Shown: in pieces, positions 42,874-51,732 of the stretch
Layout of the letters: the number at the start of each line of letters is the position of its first letter
How positions within the stretch are numbered: position 1 is the first letter of the stretch
Assembly (NCBI GenBank): GCA_964467315.1
Contig: CAYXSA010000003.1
Coordinates: forward strand, 1-64,000
DNA from: JAAFIM01 sp964467315
Lineage (GTDB): Bacteria > Bacteroidota > Bacteroidia > Chitinophagales > Saprospiraceae
Reading direction: 5' to 3'
DNA length: 64,000 nt
The notes under the pieces: generated by a model
The model's database searches: none
The model's input: only the letters and a program-made list of their open reading frames with translations
Told to the model about the DNA's origin: nothing
Made by a program: the position numbers and the translations under genes

Positions 42874-42901
42874 TCAAAATTTCGCAGGCTTTTGGCTTTT
42901 A

Positions 42902-42938
42902 TATAGCGCAGGGGGCATAGCCCCTCTGCGCTATTTTT
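42902..42938 (+). terminator. Intrinsic terminator of htpG
   Basis: ATAGCGCAGGGGG pairs with CCCCTCTGCGCTAT (one mismatch), followed by TTTTTG. It directly touches the GCGTGAGGGATA end of PE17. Confidence 0.8.
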
Positions 42939-43050
42939 GCGTGAGGGATAGTAGGGGCGAATCAACATTCGCCCCTCTGGGGCGATGGTGGTACGCCCCG
43001 AATAGCCCGACCGCGCCCCCTTTTTTGGGGCGCGGGCACGCCCAAAAAAA
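42939..43050 (-). repeat. Palindromic element PE17 (class I)
   Basis: GCGTGAGGGATAGTA, palindrome GGGGCGAAT/ATTCGCCCC, GGGGCGATGGTGGTACGCCCC, AATAGCCCGACC, hairpin GCGCCCC-CTTTTTT-GGGGCGC, GGGCACGCCC and an A-tract that touches the M1 peptidase stop codon. Its first 73 bases are identical to those of PE18 in inverted orientation. Confidence 0.9.
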
Positions 43051-46000
43051 CTAAAAGCTAATTTTTTTGGCTATAGTCGTGGGATTGAGCAGGCGGGTAT
43101 TGACGCTGAAGGAGATGCGCTGCCCCCAAGTGCCGAGCGCATTGACCTGCTGCATGAGGTTGCGGCTGCCGACGAGGGGAAAATAGATGCCTGCCGCGCC
43201 GTTGGCGATGTCGAACATGAGCCCGCCGTTCCACATGAGTTGGTCGGCAGGCTGCGCGATGACAGCGGAGGGCGCAGAATTGAGGAAGTAACCGATATCG
43301 AAATAAGGCTTGATACTCAACCACTTAACGCCAAAGGGCAGGCGTATAGGAAGGTCGGTTTTTAGGTTGAGCGCGACTAAAAAGAGGTTGCTATTGCCGT
43401 CCGCGACACTGGTGGCGATGGGCGTTTTGAAACCACCGTCGGCAATGGCGATTTGTCGCGGCGCTAAGCCTCTTTCGCCTTGCTGGGCGCGCCTTCCGAG
43501 CCAAAGCTCTTCAAAATGATAGTCGCCGCCTGCGCGGGAAGCCATTTGCAGGGGCTGCGCCCCGAAATCGTGGTTGGTATTGAAAATAAAGCCCCCAAGA
43601 AAAGCGCGCAAATCGATGCGTTTATCTTGGGCATACGACCATGCCCATTGTACTTCGGTGCTGATTTTTAGATAGTGCTCGCGGCGGTTGCTGCCCAGAT
43701 AATTGGCATATTCAAGTGCGGCGAGATATTGGGTAGGATGCAGGCGCTCGCCGTTGGAGTGGAAATAGCTCAAACGGTGCGCGCTACGATAGCGCCAATC
43801 CTTATGCGAAAAGGTGAAATTCGACAAACCCAAAGTATCCAAGAGGCGGAAAGTGGCGAGTTCTTGCCCTATCAAAAAATTATCAAAGCGTATATAATGC
43901 TCTCCCAAGGGGCGCAGCGGGCGCGGTAGATAAAAGGTAAAGTATAGGTTGCTGCGTATGTACCGCAACTGATAATCGTATTGGTCGACAATCACGCGAT
44001 TCGTAGGGTCGGGATTGATGACGAATTGTTCGCGGGAAAAATACTCAAAGGAGCGCAGCGCCAGACCCGCCGAAAAACCGCGCAGCCCTTTTTGCCCCTC
44101 CGAATAGGGGCGAAAATGATTAAATTGCAGCTCCGCAAAGCCCGCCAGCGTCTTGCTCTCAAAGCCATACATGGGCGCTACCACGTATTGCCATCGGCGC
44201 AAAGGCACAGGCAGATTGTAGGCAGCCAAACCCAGCATAACGCCATCGTATTGGTTGAAACCTACGATGGGCAGCAGATTGAGCCGACGCAGTTCGGGAT
44301 TGCGAAAATCGGCGGCGATTTTTACTTTTAGCTTGTCTTTGGGCTGTTGCTCAAATTTTGCGCCCCGAACATAGACCTTATTGTTGTTGGGCTGCGCATC
44401 GGGCATATTGCGGAAAGCGTCAATCTCAAAACTCGCTACCCCTGCGGGCAGATTGCTAAAACTAATGGTCGTATCTGCCCCCGAAAAGCTAAACCAAAAG
44501 ATTGTTAGCGGCTTTCCTGCTGTGTCTTGAGCCACGATATTTATGGCGATATGCCCCAATTCGCCCTCGTTGGCGATGGTCAAAGTCGCTGCCCCGTCCT
44601 TAAATTTATATTTTTTTATAGCGTAGTCGATGCGTTTCGCCGTGCCTATAGCCTCCTGAAAAAGCCAATCCCAAGATTGCCCCGTTTCCTGCTCAAAAAT
44701 CGCTTGCAAATCCTCAGGATAAGGGTGGCGGAATTGCCAAAGGCGGAAATACTCTTTCAGTATCTTATCCATGCGCTCCGTACCCAGATAATTCTCGGCA
44801 TGGCGAAATAGTAAGGTCGGCTTTGCATACGCACCCACATAATAGTTGAGGCTCGTAGATTGCGAAGATTCCGTTTGCATGGGTTGTTCCATGCCGCGCC
44901 GCGCTTGTAACAAAAAGGCTAAATAGCCCGTTTTATCGCGCCCCACATAGTAAGCATCCATATAGCGAGATTCTACATAGGAGTTCCAACCCTCGTCCAT
45001 CCAAGGATAAATCCGCTCATTGCTCGCCAAGATGCCATAAAACCAATTATGCCCAACCTCGTGCATGATGACCTCGTCTAAAGCCTTCGCTGTGCCCGAT
45101 TTGCCGATGACGGTAATCGTGGGGTACTCCATACCAGCACCCGCGCTAAGCGCAGATTGTACAGCAGTGCAAACCTCGTAGGGGTATTCGCCCACCACAT
45201 CAGAATAAAATCGCACGGAGCGACGCAAATAAACGGTCGCATCTTTCCATAAATTCGCCTCCGTCTTGCTAAACATCGCATATACATCGACATTCCGCCC
45301 CGAAGCAAGGCTAACCGTATCTTTCAAAACGTAAAAACGCTTATCGGCAAACCAAGCGAAATCATGCGCCCGATGTAGTATATATGTTAGCGTTTTTGTC
45401 GTCGTAGCGCTGCTAGGAAATTCGTCGGGGTAGGTCGATTCCATGACCAAATTTTTACCTAAAGTAGACTGCGCTATAGAGTCCAAAAAAAGCCGCTCTT
45501 CTGGATTTTGCAGATTGCCCGATGCACCTACGACATAATTGCTGGGCAGAGTGATAGACACATAAAAATTGCCAAATTCCGAATAAAATTCCCCTTGGTC
45601 GAGGTAGGGCATCGGGTGCCAGCCCTTGCGGTCGTAGACGGCAGGCTTGGGGAACCACTGTGTTACCTGATAGCTTTGTTCGACATGCCCCATACGCGAA
45701 ACGCTGGCGGGCATCTGCACCACAAAAGGCGTGGCGATACGCAGGGTGTCCTTAGGCAGCAAGGGGCGACGAAGGTAGAGTTTGCCGATGTCGATATGCC
45801 CATCTACGCTCCCTTCCAAGCGCAATTCTTCGCCCGTTTTTAGGTCTTTGTATTGTAAGCCGTCGATATAACCGCGCTCGCTTTTTTTGTCGAAATGCCA
45901 GCCCGTATTGCCCTGCTCCAGCAGTTGTCGGGCGAGGGCTGTGCGGTTGTTGCGGTAGGCATTGGGGTAGTGGTGGAGATAGATAAAGTCGAGCGTATCA

Positions 46001-46164
46001 GGCGATTTATTGACGTACAGCAACTCCCAAGTCCCCGTAAGCCGATGCAATTCGTCGTCGAGACTGACATTGATTTTATATTCTACAAATTGCTGAAAAT
46101 AAGGAACTTGCGCCTCTGCAAGCACGGGCAACAGCAAAAAAAAGGCGATAAATAAACGTTTCAT
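43051..46164 (-). CDS. Exported M1-family metallopeptidase (aminopeptidase-like)
   Basis: A 1037-residue protein with a signal peptide (LFIAFFLLLPVLAEAQ). The N-terminal beta domain leads into the gluzincin core near residue 365: MHEVGHNWFYGILASNERI...DEG, that is HExxH plus the downstream zinc Glu. It has the GAGMEYPT form of the GxMEN substrate motif. The C-terminal about 450 residues form a separate region rich in aromatic and amphipathic strands ending in ...LLNPTTIAKKISF, which looks like an outer-membrane barrel domain. No T9SS domain is seen. The gene is bracketed by identical inverted elements PE17 and PE18. Confidence 0.86.
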   Translation of the reverse strand: MKRLFIAFFLLLPVLAEAQVPYFQQFVEYKINVSLDDELHRLTGTWELLYVNKSPDTLDFIYLHHYPNAYRNNRTALARQLLEQGNTGWHFDKKSERGYIDGLQYKDLKTGEELRLEGSVDGHIDIGKLYLRRPLLPKDTLRIATPFVVQMPASVSRMGHVEQSYQVTQWFPKPAVYDRKGWHPMPYLDQGEFYSEFGNFYVSITLPSNYVVGASGNLQNPEERLFLDSIAQSTLGKNLVMESTYPDEFPSSATTTKTLTYILHRAHDFAWFADKRFYVLKDTVSLASGRNVDVYAMFSKTEANLWKDATVYLRRSVRFYSDVVGEYPYEVCTAVQSALSAGAGMEYPTITVIGKSGTAKALDEVIMHEVGHNWFYGILASNERIYPWMDEGWNSYVESRYMDAYYVGRDKTGYLAFLLQARRGMEQPMQTESSQSTSLNYYVGAYAKPTLLFRHAENYLGTERMDKILKEYFRLWQFRHPYPEDLQAIFEQETGQSWDWLFQEAIGTAKRIDYAIKKYKFKDGAATLTIANEGELGHIAINIVAQDTAGKPLTIFWFSFSGADTTISFSNLPAGVASFEIDAFRNMPDAQPNNNKVYVRGAKFEQQPKDKLKVKIAADFRNPELRRLNLLPIVGFNQYDGVMLGLAAYNLPVPLRRWQYVVAPMYGFESKTLAGFAELQFNHFRPYSEGQKGLRGFSAGLALRSFEYFSREQFVINPDPTNRVIVDQYDYQLRYIRSNLYFTFYLPRPLRPLGEHYIRFDNFLIGQELATFRLLDTLGLSNFTFSHKDWRYRSAHRLSYFHSNGERLHPTQYLAALEYANYLGSNRREHYLKISTEVQWAWSYAQDKRIDLRAFLGGFIFNTNHDFGAQPLQMASRAGGDYHFEELWLGRRAQQGERGLAPRQIAIADGGFKTPIATSVADGNSNLFLVALNLKTDLPIRLPFGVKWLSIKPYFDIGYFLNSAPSAVIAQPADQLMWNGGLMFDIANGAAGIYFPLVGSRNLMQQVNALGTWGQRISFSVNTRLLNPTTIAKKISF

Positions 46165-46231
46165 ATGGCGCGGAGAAAAAAGATTTAAGCCGCAAAAATA
46201 GGTCTTTAGTTGGAAATTTTGGCGCTCTTTG

Positions 46232-46338
46232 TTTGGGCGTGCCGCTGCGCCAAAAAGGGCGCAGCGTCGGGCTATTCGGGGCGTACCACCATCGCCCCAG
46301 AGGGGCGAATGTTGATTCGCCCCTACTATCCCTCACGC
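46232..46338 (+). repeat. Palindromic element PE18 (class I)
   Basis: T-tract, GGGCGTGCC, hairpin GCTGCGCC-AAAAA-GGGCGCAGC, GTCGGGCTATTC, then the inner part that is the exact reverse complement of PE17, to CTATCCCTCACGC. A satellite hairpin CCCCGCGCC/AGCGCGGGG follows at 46345-46367. The 334-bp gap 46165-46498 otherwise holds the rpmH promoter. Confidence 0.9.
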
Positions 46339-46422
46339 AACCCTGCCCCGCGCCAAAGGAGCGCGGGGCGCAGGCATTCCCTAAATAAACTATATATTAA
46401 GCTAAAAAATATCTGTCTTTGA

Positions 46423-46453
46423 TTGCATTTTCTAAATACTTTTCTTACTTTTG
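46423..46453 (+). promoter_or_regulatory. Bacteroidota-type promoter of rpmH
   Basis: TTG (46423-46425), 20 bases, TACTTTTG (46446-46453): an exact TTG-N20-TAnnTTTG match, about 45 bases upstream of the rpmH ATG. Confidence 0.7.
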
Positions 46454-46498
46454 CGTTCGCTATTGACTTTTGAAACAATCTAACGCATACCAAGCATT

Positions 46499-46660
46499 AT
46501 GAAACGCACTTACCAACCCTCCAAACGCAAGCGCGCCAATACGCACGGTTTTCGCGCCCGCATGGCTACCAAAAATGGTCGCCGTGTGCTCGCCTCTCGC
46601 CGCGCCAAAGGTCGCAAGCGCCTCACCGTATCCGACGAAGCGCTCTCGCGTGCAAAATAG
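46499..46660 (+). CDS. rpmH: Large ribosomal subunit protein bL34
   Basis: A 53-residue basic protein starting MKRTYQPSKRKRANTHGFRA and continuing MATKNGRRVLASRRAKGRKR, the almost invariant bL34 sequence, with a short TVSDEALSRAK tail. It is a component of the 50S subunit. In many bacteria rpmH is followed by rnpA; here a bidirectional terminator and a convergent NADAR gene follow instead. Confidence 0.98.
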   Translation: MKRTYQPSKRKRANTHGFRARMATKNGRRVLASRRAKGRKRLTVSDEALSRAK

Positions 46661-46693
46661 ACTCGTGCCCAGCACCTGCCTATGAAGACATAT

Positions 46694-46737
46694 AAAAAAC
46701 GTTGCGCTGCCCATATCAGGTAGCGCAACGTTTTTTA
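46694..46737. terminator. Bidirectional intrinsic terminator between rpmH and the NADAR gene
   Basis: AAAAAACGTTGCGCT pairs perfectly with AGCGCAACGTTTTTT around a 14-base loop. A/T tracts on both sides allow it to end both convergent genes. Confidence 0.93.
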
Positions 46738-46751
46738 TTTGCTTTTTTTAC

Positions 46752-47309
46752 TCAACCCCAAGCCTCCAATAGGCTATCGCGCACCTCCATCAAGGCGAAA
46801 CCCAGCAAATTTTTTCCGCGCCAAGTCTGCGGATTTTGCGCTCGCTCGTCCTCGCCCTTCAAGCCGATACCCCAAATCGCATCAAAGGGGCTGGCTTCTA
46901 CGAGTACCTGCGGGCGCGTGCGCAGCAGAAATTCGCCCAATTCGCGCTGCTGCGAAAACTTCCACCAGTTGCCCGCGCAAACGATGCCATATTTATGCGC
47001 GTCCCAAGTCGCCGTGTCAAAATTGCGCACCTTTCGCCCCAATTTCTTCGCTTCTGCGGGCGTTTTCGCCGCCAAAATCTCCGCCAAAGCCTCCGCATCG
47101 CCAAAAACCCGCGCCTTGCCCGCCATCATATAGTGCTCGCAACTCGCATATTTTACGCCCTCCGCCTCAAATTCCGCCTCCCACCACTGACTAAAAACGG
47201 ACTTTGTAATTTTACCCTTAGGGTCGGGCTGATGCCCCCAAAAAAACAAAAAAGGCGCTCTTTCGCCCGCTTCCCATGCTGCTTGTAGCTGCTCCAAGTG
47301 GTATTTCAT
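46752..47309 (-). CDS. NADAR-domain protein (YbiA-like N-glycosidase)
   Basis: A 185-residue protein that is one NADAR domain: FLFFWGHQPDPKGKITKSVFSQWWEAEFEAEGVKYASCEHYMMAGKARVFGD, KKLGRKVRNFD, WDAHKYGIVCAGNWWKFSQ and SPFDAIWGIGLKGEDERAQNPQTWRGKNLLGFALMEVRD are all in the family pattern. NADAR enzymes such as YbiA cleave N-glycosidic bonds of riboflavin-pathway intermediates; others act on ADP-ribose conjugates in conflict systems. Which substrate applies here is open. No riboflavin genes are near. It shares a terminator with rpmH. Confidence 0.9.
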   Translation of the reverse strand: MKYHLEQLQAAWEAGERAPFLFFWGHQPDPKGKITKSVFSQWWEAEFEAEGVKYASCEHYMMAGKARVFGDAEALAEILAAKTPAEAKKLGRKVRNFDTATWDAHKYGIVCAGNWWKFSQQRELGEFLLRTRPQVLVEASPFDAIWGIGLKGEDERAQNPQTWRGKNLLGFALMEVRDSLLEAWG

Positions 47310-47343
47310 CGCTTAAAATTTGATTTTTGTCGGTTGGTAAAGG

Positions 47344-47531
47344 TTTTTTTTGGGGGGCTGCCCGCCTCCCCCCCGCTGCTTCGCAGCTTCCCCCCTTGAA
47401 AGGGGGGAGCAAGGCGCGCCGCTACGCTACGGGTTATAGTACAGCCGTTGCATGCAACGGCTCTACGCGCCGTGCCTGCACGGCTGCACCGCGCCGCCAT
47501 AGGCGGCGCGCCCTCCGCATCGCTAGCCCAT
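47344..47531 (+). repeat. Palindromic element PE19 (class II)
   Basis: T-tract, GGGGGGCTGCCCGCC, a CCCCCC-rich hairpin (GCTTCGCAGC core), GCAAGGCGCGCCGCTACG, TACAGCCGTTG/CAACGGCTCTA, further GC hairpins, and CTCCGCATCGCTAGCCCAT at the end. The two ends differ from class I but match PE26. It fills most of the 362-bp gap; the rest is AT-rich DNA and the heptamer array. Confidence 0.75.
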
Positions 47532-47643
47532 AACAAACTGCCCGCGTTTTTTGTGCCTTGTCCCGCTGAATTTAGCAACCAATGTATACATTTGCACAGA
47601 AACAAGGGCGAATAATTATTGTTCCCCTGCTTGAGGTGTATCC

Positions 47644-47671
47644 AATTCGTAATTCGTAACTCGTAACTCGC
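47644..47671 (+). repeat. Heptanucleotide array (AAYTCGT)x4 abutting a start codon
   Basis: AATTCGT, AATTCGT, AACTCGT, AACTCGC, then directly the ATG of the APP1-type gene. No ribosome-binding site is visible within the array. Confidence 0.85.
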
Positions 47672-48754
47672 ATGAGTCGTTTCAAAAATTGGTTTTCGCG
47701 CATCTTAGATAAAGCCGACGATGCCATCGACGCGGTAAAAACTGCCGTCAAACAAAAGCTCGACCTTTTCGACCCGCTTGAAGTCGTCGTCTACAACAAT
47801 TATATCAGCGCCGAAACCCTTCACGTATTCGGGCGGGTGCTGGAACGCAAGGAAATCAAAGCCGCCGAAAGCGATGATAGCAGTTGGGAAAATTTCGTAG
47901 CTTCCTATCAGCGCATCAATAGCGACGAAATACGCGATGCTCGCATCAGTTTGCATTTTCAGGGCAAAGACTACGAAACTATCAGCGATAAAGAGGGCTA
48001 TTTCCGCTTTGCTATTGCGGTAGATGCCGCCCAGCCTTTGCCTTCGGAAAACCCTTTCAGCGTAGAGGTTCGCCTACTCGAATCCGTCGCCAAGCAAGCG
48101 GGCGAAGTCGTCGGAAAGGGGCAAATTTTCCGCCCCAGCGACAACGCCGAAATTGCCATCGTTAGCGATATCGACGATACCATTTTGCATACGGATGCTA
48201 CCAATTTTTGGGCAATGGCAAAAAATACCTTTTTGCAAAATGCCAGCACTCGCCACACTTTCGAGGGGGTGAGCGAGTTTTATCAGGCGCTACAAAAGGG
48301 CAAAAATGGCGATGCCGTACAGCCGTTTTTTTACGTCTCCAGCAGCCCTTGGAATCTGTTTGATATGCTTTCCGATTTTCTCGAGATACAGAAAATACCC
48401 GATGGCGTGCTGATGCTGCGAGATTTCGGCGCAGATGTAGATAAAATCGGCGCGGGCACACACGGCGACCACAAATACACCAGCATCGAAACGCTTATAA
48501 AGAGCTTTCCGAAACTGCGTTTTGTGCTTATCGGCGACAGTGGGCAGCAGGATATGGATATTTATAGACGACTTGCAGAAAACTACAGCGCACATATTGC
48601 TGCCATCTACATACGCGACGTACAACTAAACAAGCGCGAAGACTGGGAGCGCGAGCAACTCGACTTGGCAAAGGCGGCAGGGGTAGAAATGCTGCTTTCT
48701 GCCCATACCAGCGACTTCGAGAAAGATGCCACACAAAAGGGGCTGATTGGGTAA
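47672..48754 (+). CDS. APP1-type phosphatidate phosphatase (DUF2183)
   Basis: A 360-residue protein with no signal peptide. After a beta-rich N-terminal part (ISAETLHVFGRVLERKE; ISLHFQGKDYETISDKEGYFRFAI), the catalytic domain has the HAD-like DxDxT motif VSDIDDTILHTD (about residue 170), then FEGVSEFYQALQ, FFYVSSSPWNLFDMLSDFLEIQKIPDGVLMLRDFG and LRFVLIGDSGQQDMDIY. This is the DUF2183/APP1 pattern; yeast APP1 removes phosphate from phosphatidate. A role in lipid turnover is inferred. Confidence 0.9.
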   Translation: MSRFKNWFSRILDKADDAIDAVKTAVKQKLDLFDPLEVVVYNNYISAETLHVFGRVLERKEIKAAESDDSSWENFVASYQRINSDEIRDARISLHFQGKDYETISDKEGYFRFAIAVDAAQPLPSENPFSVEVRLLESVAKQAGEVVGKGQIFRPSDNAEIAIVSDIDDTILHTDATNFWAMAKNTFLQNASTRHTFEGVSEFYQALQKGKNGDAVQPFFYVSSSPWNLFDMLSDFLEIQKIPDGVLMLRDFGADVDKIGAGTHGDHKYTSIETLIKSFPKLRFVLIGDSGQQDMDIYRRLAENYSAHIAAIYIRDVQLNKREDWEREQLDLAKAAGVEMLLSAHTSDFEKDATQKGLIG

Positions 48755-48802
48755 AAGGAAAAATGCCCGCGCCCCGCGCCCCTTTGGCGCGTGGGCAAGT
48801 TT

Positions 48803-48937
48803 GCGTGAGGGATAGTAGGGGCGCTGTAGGGACAAGGCATGCCTTGTCCCTACATTTGCGCCCCGCATAGCCCGACCGCCGCGCCTGTAGAGCCGTAGCA
48901 TGCTACGGCTTTACAGCGGCGGGCACGCCCAAAAAAA
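48803..48937 (-). repeat. Palindromic element PE20 (class I)
   Basis: GCGTGAGGGATAGTAGGGGCGCTG, palindrome TAGGGACAAGGC/GCCTTGTCCCTA, GCGCCCCGCATAGCCCGACC; the hairpin loop before GGGCACGCCC holds a second cassette, TGTAGAGCCGTAGC/GCTACGGCTTTACA. It thus carries a cassette in each hairpin. An outboard satellite hairpin lies at about 48762-48797. Confidence 0.87.
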
Positions 48938-48942
48938 TAAAA

Positions 48943-50988
48943 CTATTTTTCTACCCGCAGCGCCTGACTAAGCCGCAATTTTCCCTTTTCGTCCAGCACC
49001 TGCACCCAGCAAAGGGCGGGCAAATGGGCGGGTAATTCTATCGTTTCGCCCGTCTGCGCGCTGGTTTGCCAGATTTCGCGCCCCTGCAAATCAAATAGGC
49101 GCAGCGAGTACGCGCCCGCCTCGCCTTCGAGCGCGAGCCTGCCCGCCGTCGGATTGGGAAAAAGGCGTAAAGCTGTAGGCGAGGGGCTGCGATTTTCTAC
49201 CCCGATGAAGACAAAATTTGTCGGCGCGCTCGCTGCCGAAATGCAGCCCGTCGTGCTGTCTTGGCTTTGCACGCTGTACGCGCCCGACTGCGTAGGCACA
49301 AAAAACGGCTGATTGGCTCCCGCAATGGGTTGTCCGTTGAGTAACCATTGATTGCCGTCGGTAGCAGAAGAAAAAAGCGTATCGTTGGACTGTACCAAAA
49401 AAGGCACAGAAAGGAGCGGATAAACCAGCACATTCACCGCCTGCGTATACAGCGTCCCATTGCCGTAGCTTATCATGCAAAAGTATACGCCCGAATGCTG
49501 CGTAGCCGTAGCGGCGCTGATAGCCAGCGTGTCGGCTGTAGCGTTCAAAATCGGCGCACCGTTTCTATACCATTGATATACAGGGTTTTGCGCATGGCTT
49601 ACCGCGCAACGCAAAACCGTTTGCGTGCCGTCGCAAATGTTTTGCAACTGCGGCTGTAGGCTCACAAAGGGATACACAAAGCGCGCCTGTACCGCAAAAT
49701 GGTCGGAAAGCTCGTACATCTCCCACATATCGTCGGCGATGCTGCGCAAAATTATGGGGCGATTGCTCGCTACATCGGGCGCATGATGCGTACGCACAGG
49801 CAACACATAATCCAAATACTCGTAGAGCGTACCGCTTGCATAATAGCTATACGTCGGGTCGTAGGTATAGGCATGCCCCAAGTACGTGGGTTCTATCGCC
49901 TCCAAAGAATCCAACATACGGTCGTACTCGCTGAGATTATTGACGATTTTATCCACGTTGAGGTCGCCGCCGATGAGCACAGGTTCTTGGGCGGGTATGT
50001 TTAGGCTTTGCTGAAATTGGCGCAGTTGCCGAAGCTGCAAAACGCGGGTATTTACGTCGGCGGGGTCAGGCCAAGCCTGCGTATGCGTGCCAAAGAGATG
50101 GTATTTTTTGCCCAATTTGTCGATTTTGGCGTACATCACGCCCTTCGCCGAAAGGCAGTCGCTGCCGTTGCAGTCCGAAAAAACAATTTGAGCGAAGGTG
50201 TCAATTGGCCAGCGGCTCACGATAAGCACGCCCCCATCTTCTGAAGAGCCGCTTTCATCGACGACAGGCGTAGCATAAGGGTATTCCAGCATAAGGTCAG
50301 GTAATAACTGCCCGTCGCGCACGCTGTTGTAAAACGCCTCGCTGATGATTATCGCATCGTAGCCCGTTACGGCTTCGGGGATTTCTTGCCCGCGCTCGGC
50401 TTGGTCGGTGTAAGCAATGGGCGGCGGCAACATATAGATATTGTAGGAAAGTATATTCAAAATGTTGCTATCTGCCAGCTCGCCCGCAGGAGGCGCGAAG
50501 GGCGCATGCTCGTGCAGGGTATAGTATACGTCGTCGTCGCCGCCCGTAAATTTCGCCTTATATTTGAGCGTAAAAGTGCGCCCCTGCATCTGAAAAGTCT
50601 GCTCATGAAAATTGCGGTCGCTGTACCAAGTATGCGCAAAACCGCTGCCCGATATAGATTGCCACATGGTGCTATGCGTGAGCGTGCCGCGCAAACGCAG
50701 GCGCAAAACGACCGTGTCCGCGCCGTTTATTAGTCGCATATCAAAGAAAAAATCGACCCCGTTGGTGATGCCCGAACTGCGACTCGTCCAAAGTATTTCT
50801 TGCTCTCGTTGCCAAGCGAGCGCCTGCGTCGCGCTCCTGCCCCAGTTCGAGGCGCTCAAAGTGCCGCCCGTTTGCACCGTGTTTATTTGCAGGGGTAGGC
50901 TCGTATTGTTTTGAAAATACACATAAGTCGTCGCTTTCAAAGGCAAATTTAGCCCCAAAACAAGCAGTAAAAGTATAATTTTTTGCAT
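48943..50988 (-). CDS. T9SS-sorted sphingomyelinase-like phosphodiesterase
   Basis: A 681-residue exported enzyme. Signal peptide (IILLLLVLGLNLPLKA); a beta-rich N-terminal domain of about 150 residues (YVYFQNNTSLPLQINTVQTG) that I do not recognise; then an endonuclease/exonuclease/phosphatase domain of the bacterial neutral sphingomyelinase type (about 185-445): ILSYNIYMLPPPIA, IIISEAFYN with the metal Glu, GVLIVSRWP, LFGTHTQAW, VLIGGDLNVDK and SDHFAVQARF. Next come an Ig-like region (VYQWYRNGAPILNATADTL) and a T9SS sorting domain (LRLFPNPTAGRLAL to SQALRVEK). It would cleave phosphosphingolipids or related lipids outside the cell. Confidence 0.87.
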   Translation of the reverse strand: MQKIILLLLVLGLNLPLKATTYVYFQNNTSLPLQINTVQTGGTLSASNWGRSATQALAWQREQEILWTSRSSGITNGVDFFFDMRLINGADTVVLRLRLRGTLTHSTMWQSISGSGFAHTWYSDRNFHEQTFQMQGRTFTLKYKAKFTGGDDDVYYTLHEHAPFAPPAGELADSNILNILSYNIYMLPPPIAYTDQAERGQEIPEAVTGYDAIIISEAFYNSVRDGQLLPDLMLEYPYATPVVDESGSSEDGGVLIVSRWPIDTFAQIVFSDCNGSDCLSAKGVMYAKIDKLGKKYHLFGTHTQAWPDPADVNTRVLQLRQLRQFQQSLNIPAQEPVLIGGDLNVDKIVNNLSEYDRMLDSLEAIEPTYLGHAYTYDPTYSYYASGTLYEYLDYVLPVRTHHAPDVASNRPIILRSIADDMWEMYELSDHFAVQARFVYPFVSLQPQLQNICDGTQTVLRCAVSHAQNPVYQWYRNGAPILNATADTLAISAATATQHSGVYFCMISYGNGTLYTQAVNVLVYPLLSVPFLVQSNDTLFSSATDGNQWLLNGQPIAGANQPFFVPTQSGAYSVQSQDSTTGCISAASAPTNFVFIGVENRSPSPTALRLFPNPTAGRLALEGEAGAYSLRLFDLQGREIWQTSAQTGETIELPAHLPALCWVQVLDEKGKLRLSQALRVEK

Positions 50989-51019
50989 ATATAATTTGTT
51001 GTTTATCAGTCATTTAAGC

Positions 51020-51134
51020 TTTTTTTTTGAGGGCGTGCCCCCGCGCCGTAGGCGCGGGGTCGGGCTATCCGCTACATCACACCTTGCGCGGCAAAGCCGC
51101 GCTTGCGGTGTGGTTTCGCTCCTATCCCTCACGC
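51020..51134 (+). repeat. Palindromic element PE21 (class I)
   Basis: T-tract 31 bp upstream of the sphingomyelinase ATG, GAGGGCGTGCCC, hairpin CCGCGCC-GTA-GGCGCGG, GGTCGGGCTATCC, inner palindrome CACACC.GCGCGGC/GCCGCGC..GGTGTG, CTATCCCTCACGC. Confidence 0.85.
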
Positions 51135-51162
51135 TCTTGCCGCTACGCGGCGCTTTAGAGTT

Positions 51163-51726
51163 TTACAAATCATCGAGTAAATCCGCGCTTTTTTTCTGTG
51201 TGTTTGCGCTGCGTTGGTATTCGCCTGCGGCGTATTCGAGCAGCATCGCCAAGCAGACCGCTACGCAGGCAGGATAAATCAAAATAGCCCAAGTTTCAGA
51301 CTCATTATGCAGTCGATTGAACAAGTTTATGGTGCCATTTGACCATGAAGCAAGCACAAACTCGCTTAGACCTTCCTCGCTTGCCATTCGGCTGCCGCCC
51401 CTCGCCGCTGGCTCTATCCAACAAATAAAGCCCGCCCCCGCCAAAGCCAGCAACTCCATAGCCGCGCCCACCAATCCATAACGCAAAATAGGCTGCCGAA
51501 AAAGGTGATTGAACAGCGCCAGCCAAGCCATCTGTATTACAGAAACCCCGAAAAGCAAAAGGAAGGCAGCCCCCGCTTTATCATCATCAAAAATCTGCGA
51601 AAAATTATAATCTAAGCGATGAAATACCCCCCCAAAATGGCAAACTGTCGAAATAAGCAAAAACAATATCAATTTTAGCTGCCCGCGCGGATTGAGTGCA
51701 GGCTCTAACTGGGGATAACGCGACAT
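51163..51726 (-). CDS. Small membrane protein of unknown function
   Basis: A 187-residue protein with four hydrophobic helices: LKLILFLLISTVCHFGGVF, AAFLLLFGVSVIQMAWLALF, YGLVGAAMELLALAGAGFICWI and WAILIYPACVAVCLAMLLEYAAG. The long loop between helices 3 and 4 holds WSNGTINLFNRLHNES. No family recognised. A heptamer array (51733-51753) lies 6 bp upstream of the ATG. Confidence 0.7.
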   Translation of the reverse strand: MSRYPQLEPALNPRGQLKLILFLLISTVCHFGGVFHRLDYNFSQIFDDDKAGAAFLLLFGVSVIQMAWLALFNHLFRQPILRYGLVGAAMELLALAGAGFICWIEPAARGGSRMASEEGLSEFVLASWSNGTINLFNRLHNESETWAILIYPACVAVCLAMLLEYAAGEYQRSANTQKKSADLLDDL

Positions 51727-51732
51727 GAAGAG

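Noticed and set aside
51031..51134. PE copies as simple rho-independent terminators
   Set aside because: The T-tract precedes GGGCGTGCCC rather than following the hairpin when read from an upstream gene, and many copies lie upstream of genes, so ordinary terminator action does not explain them.
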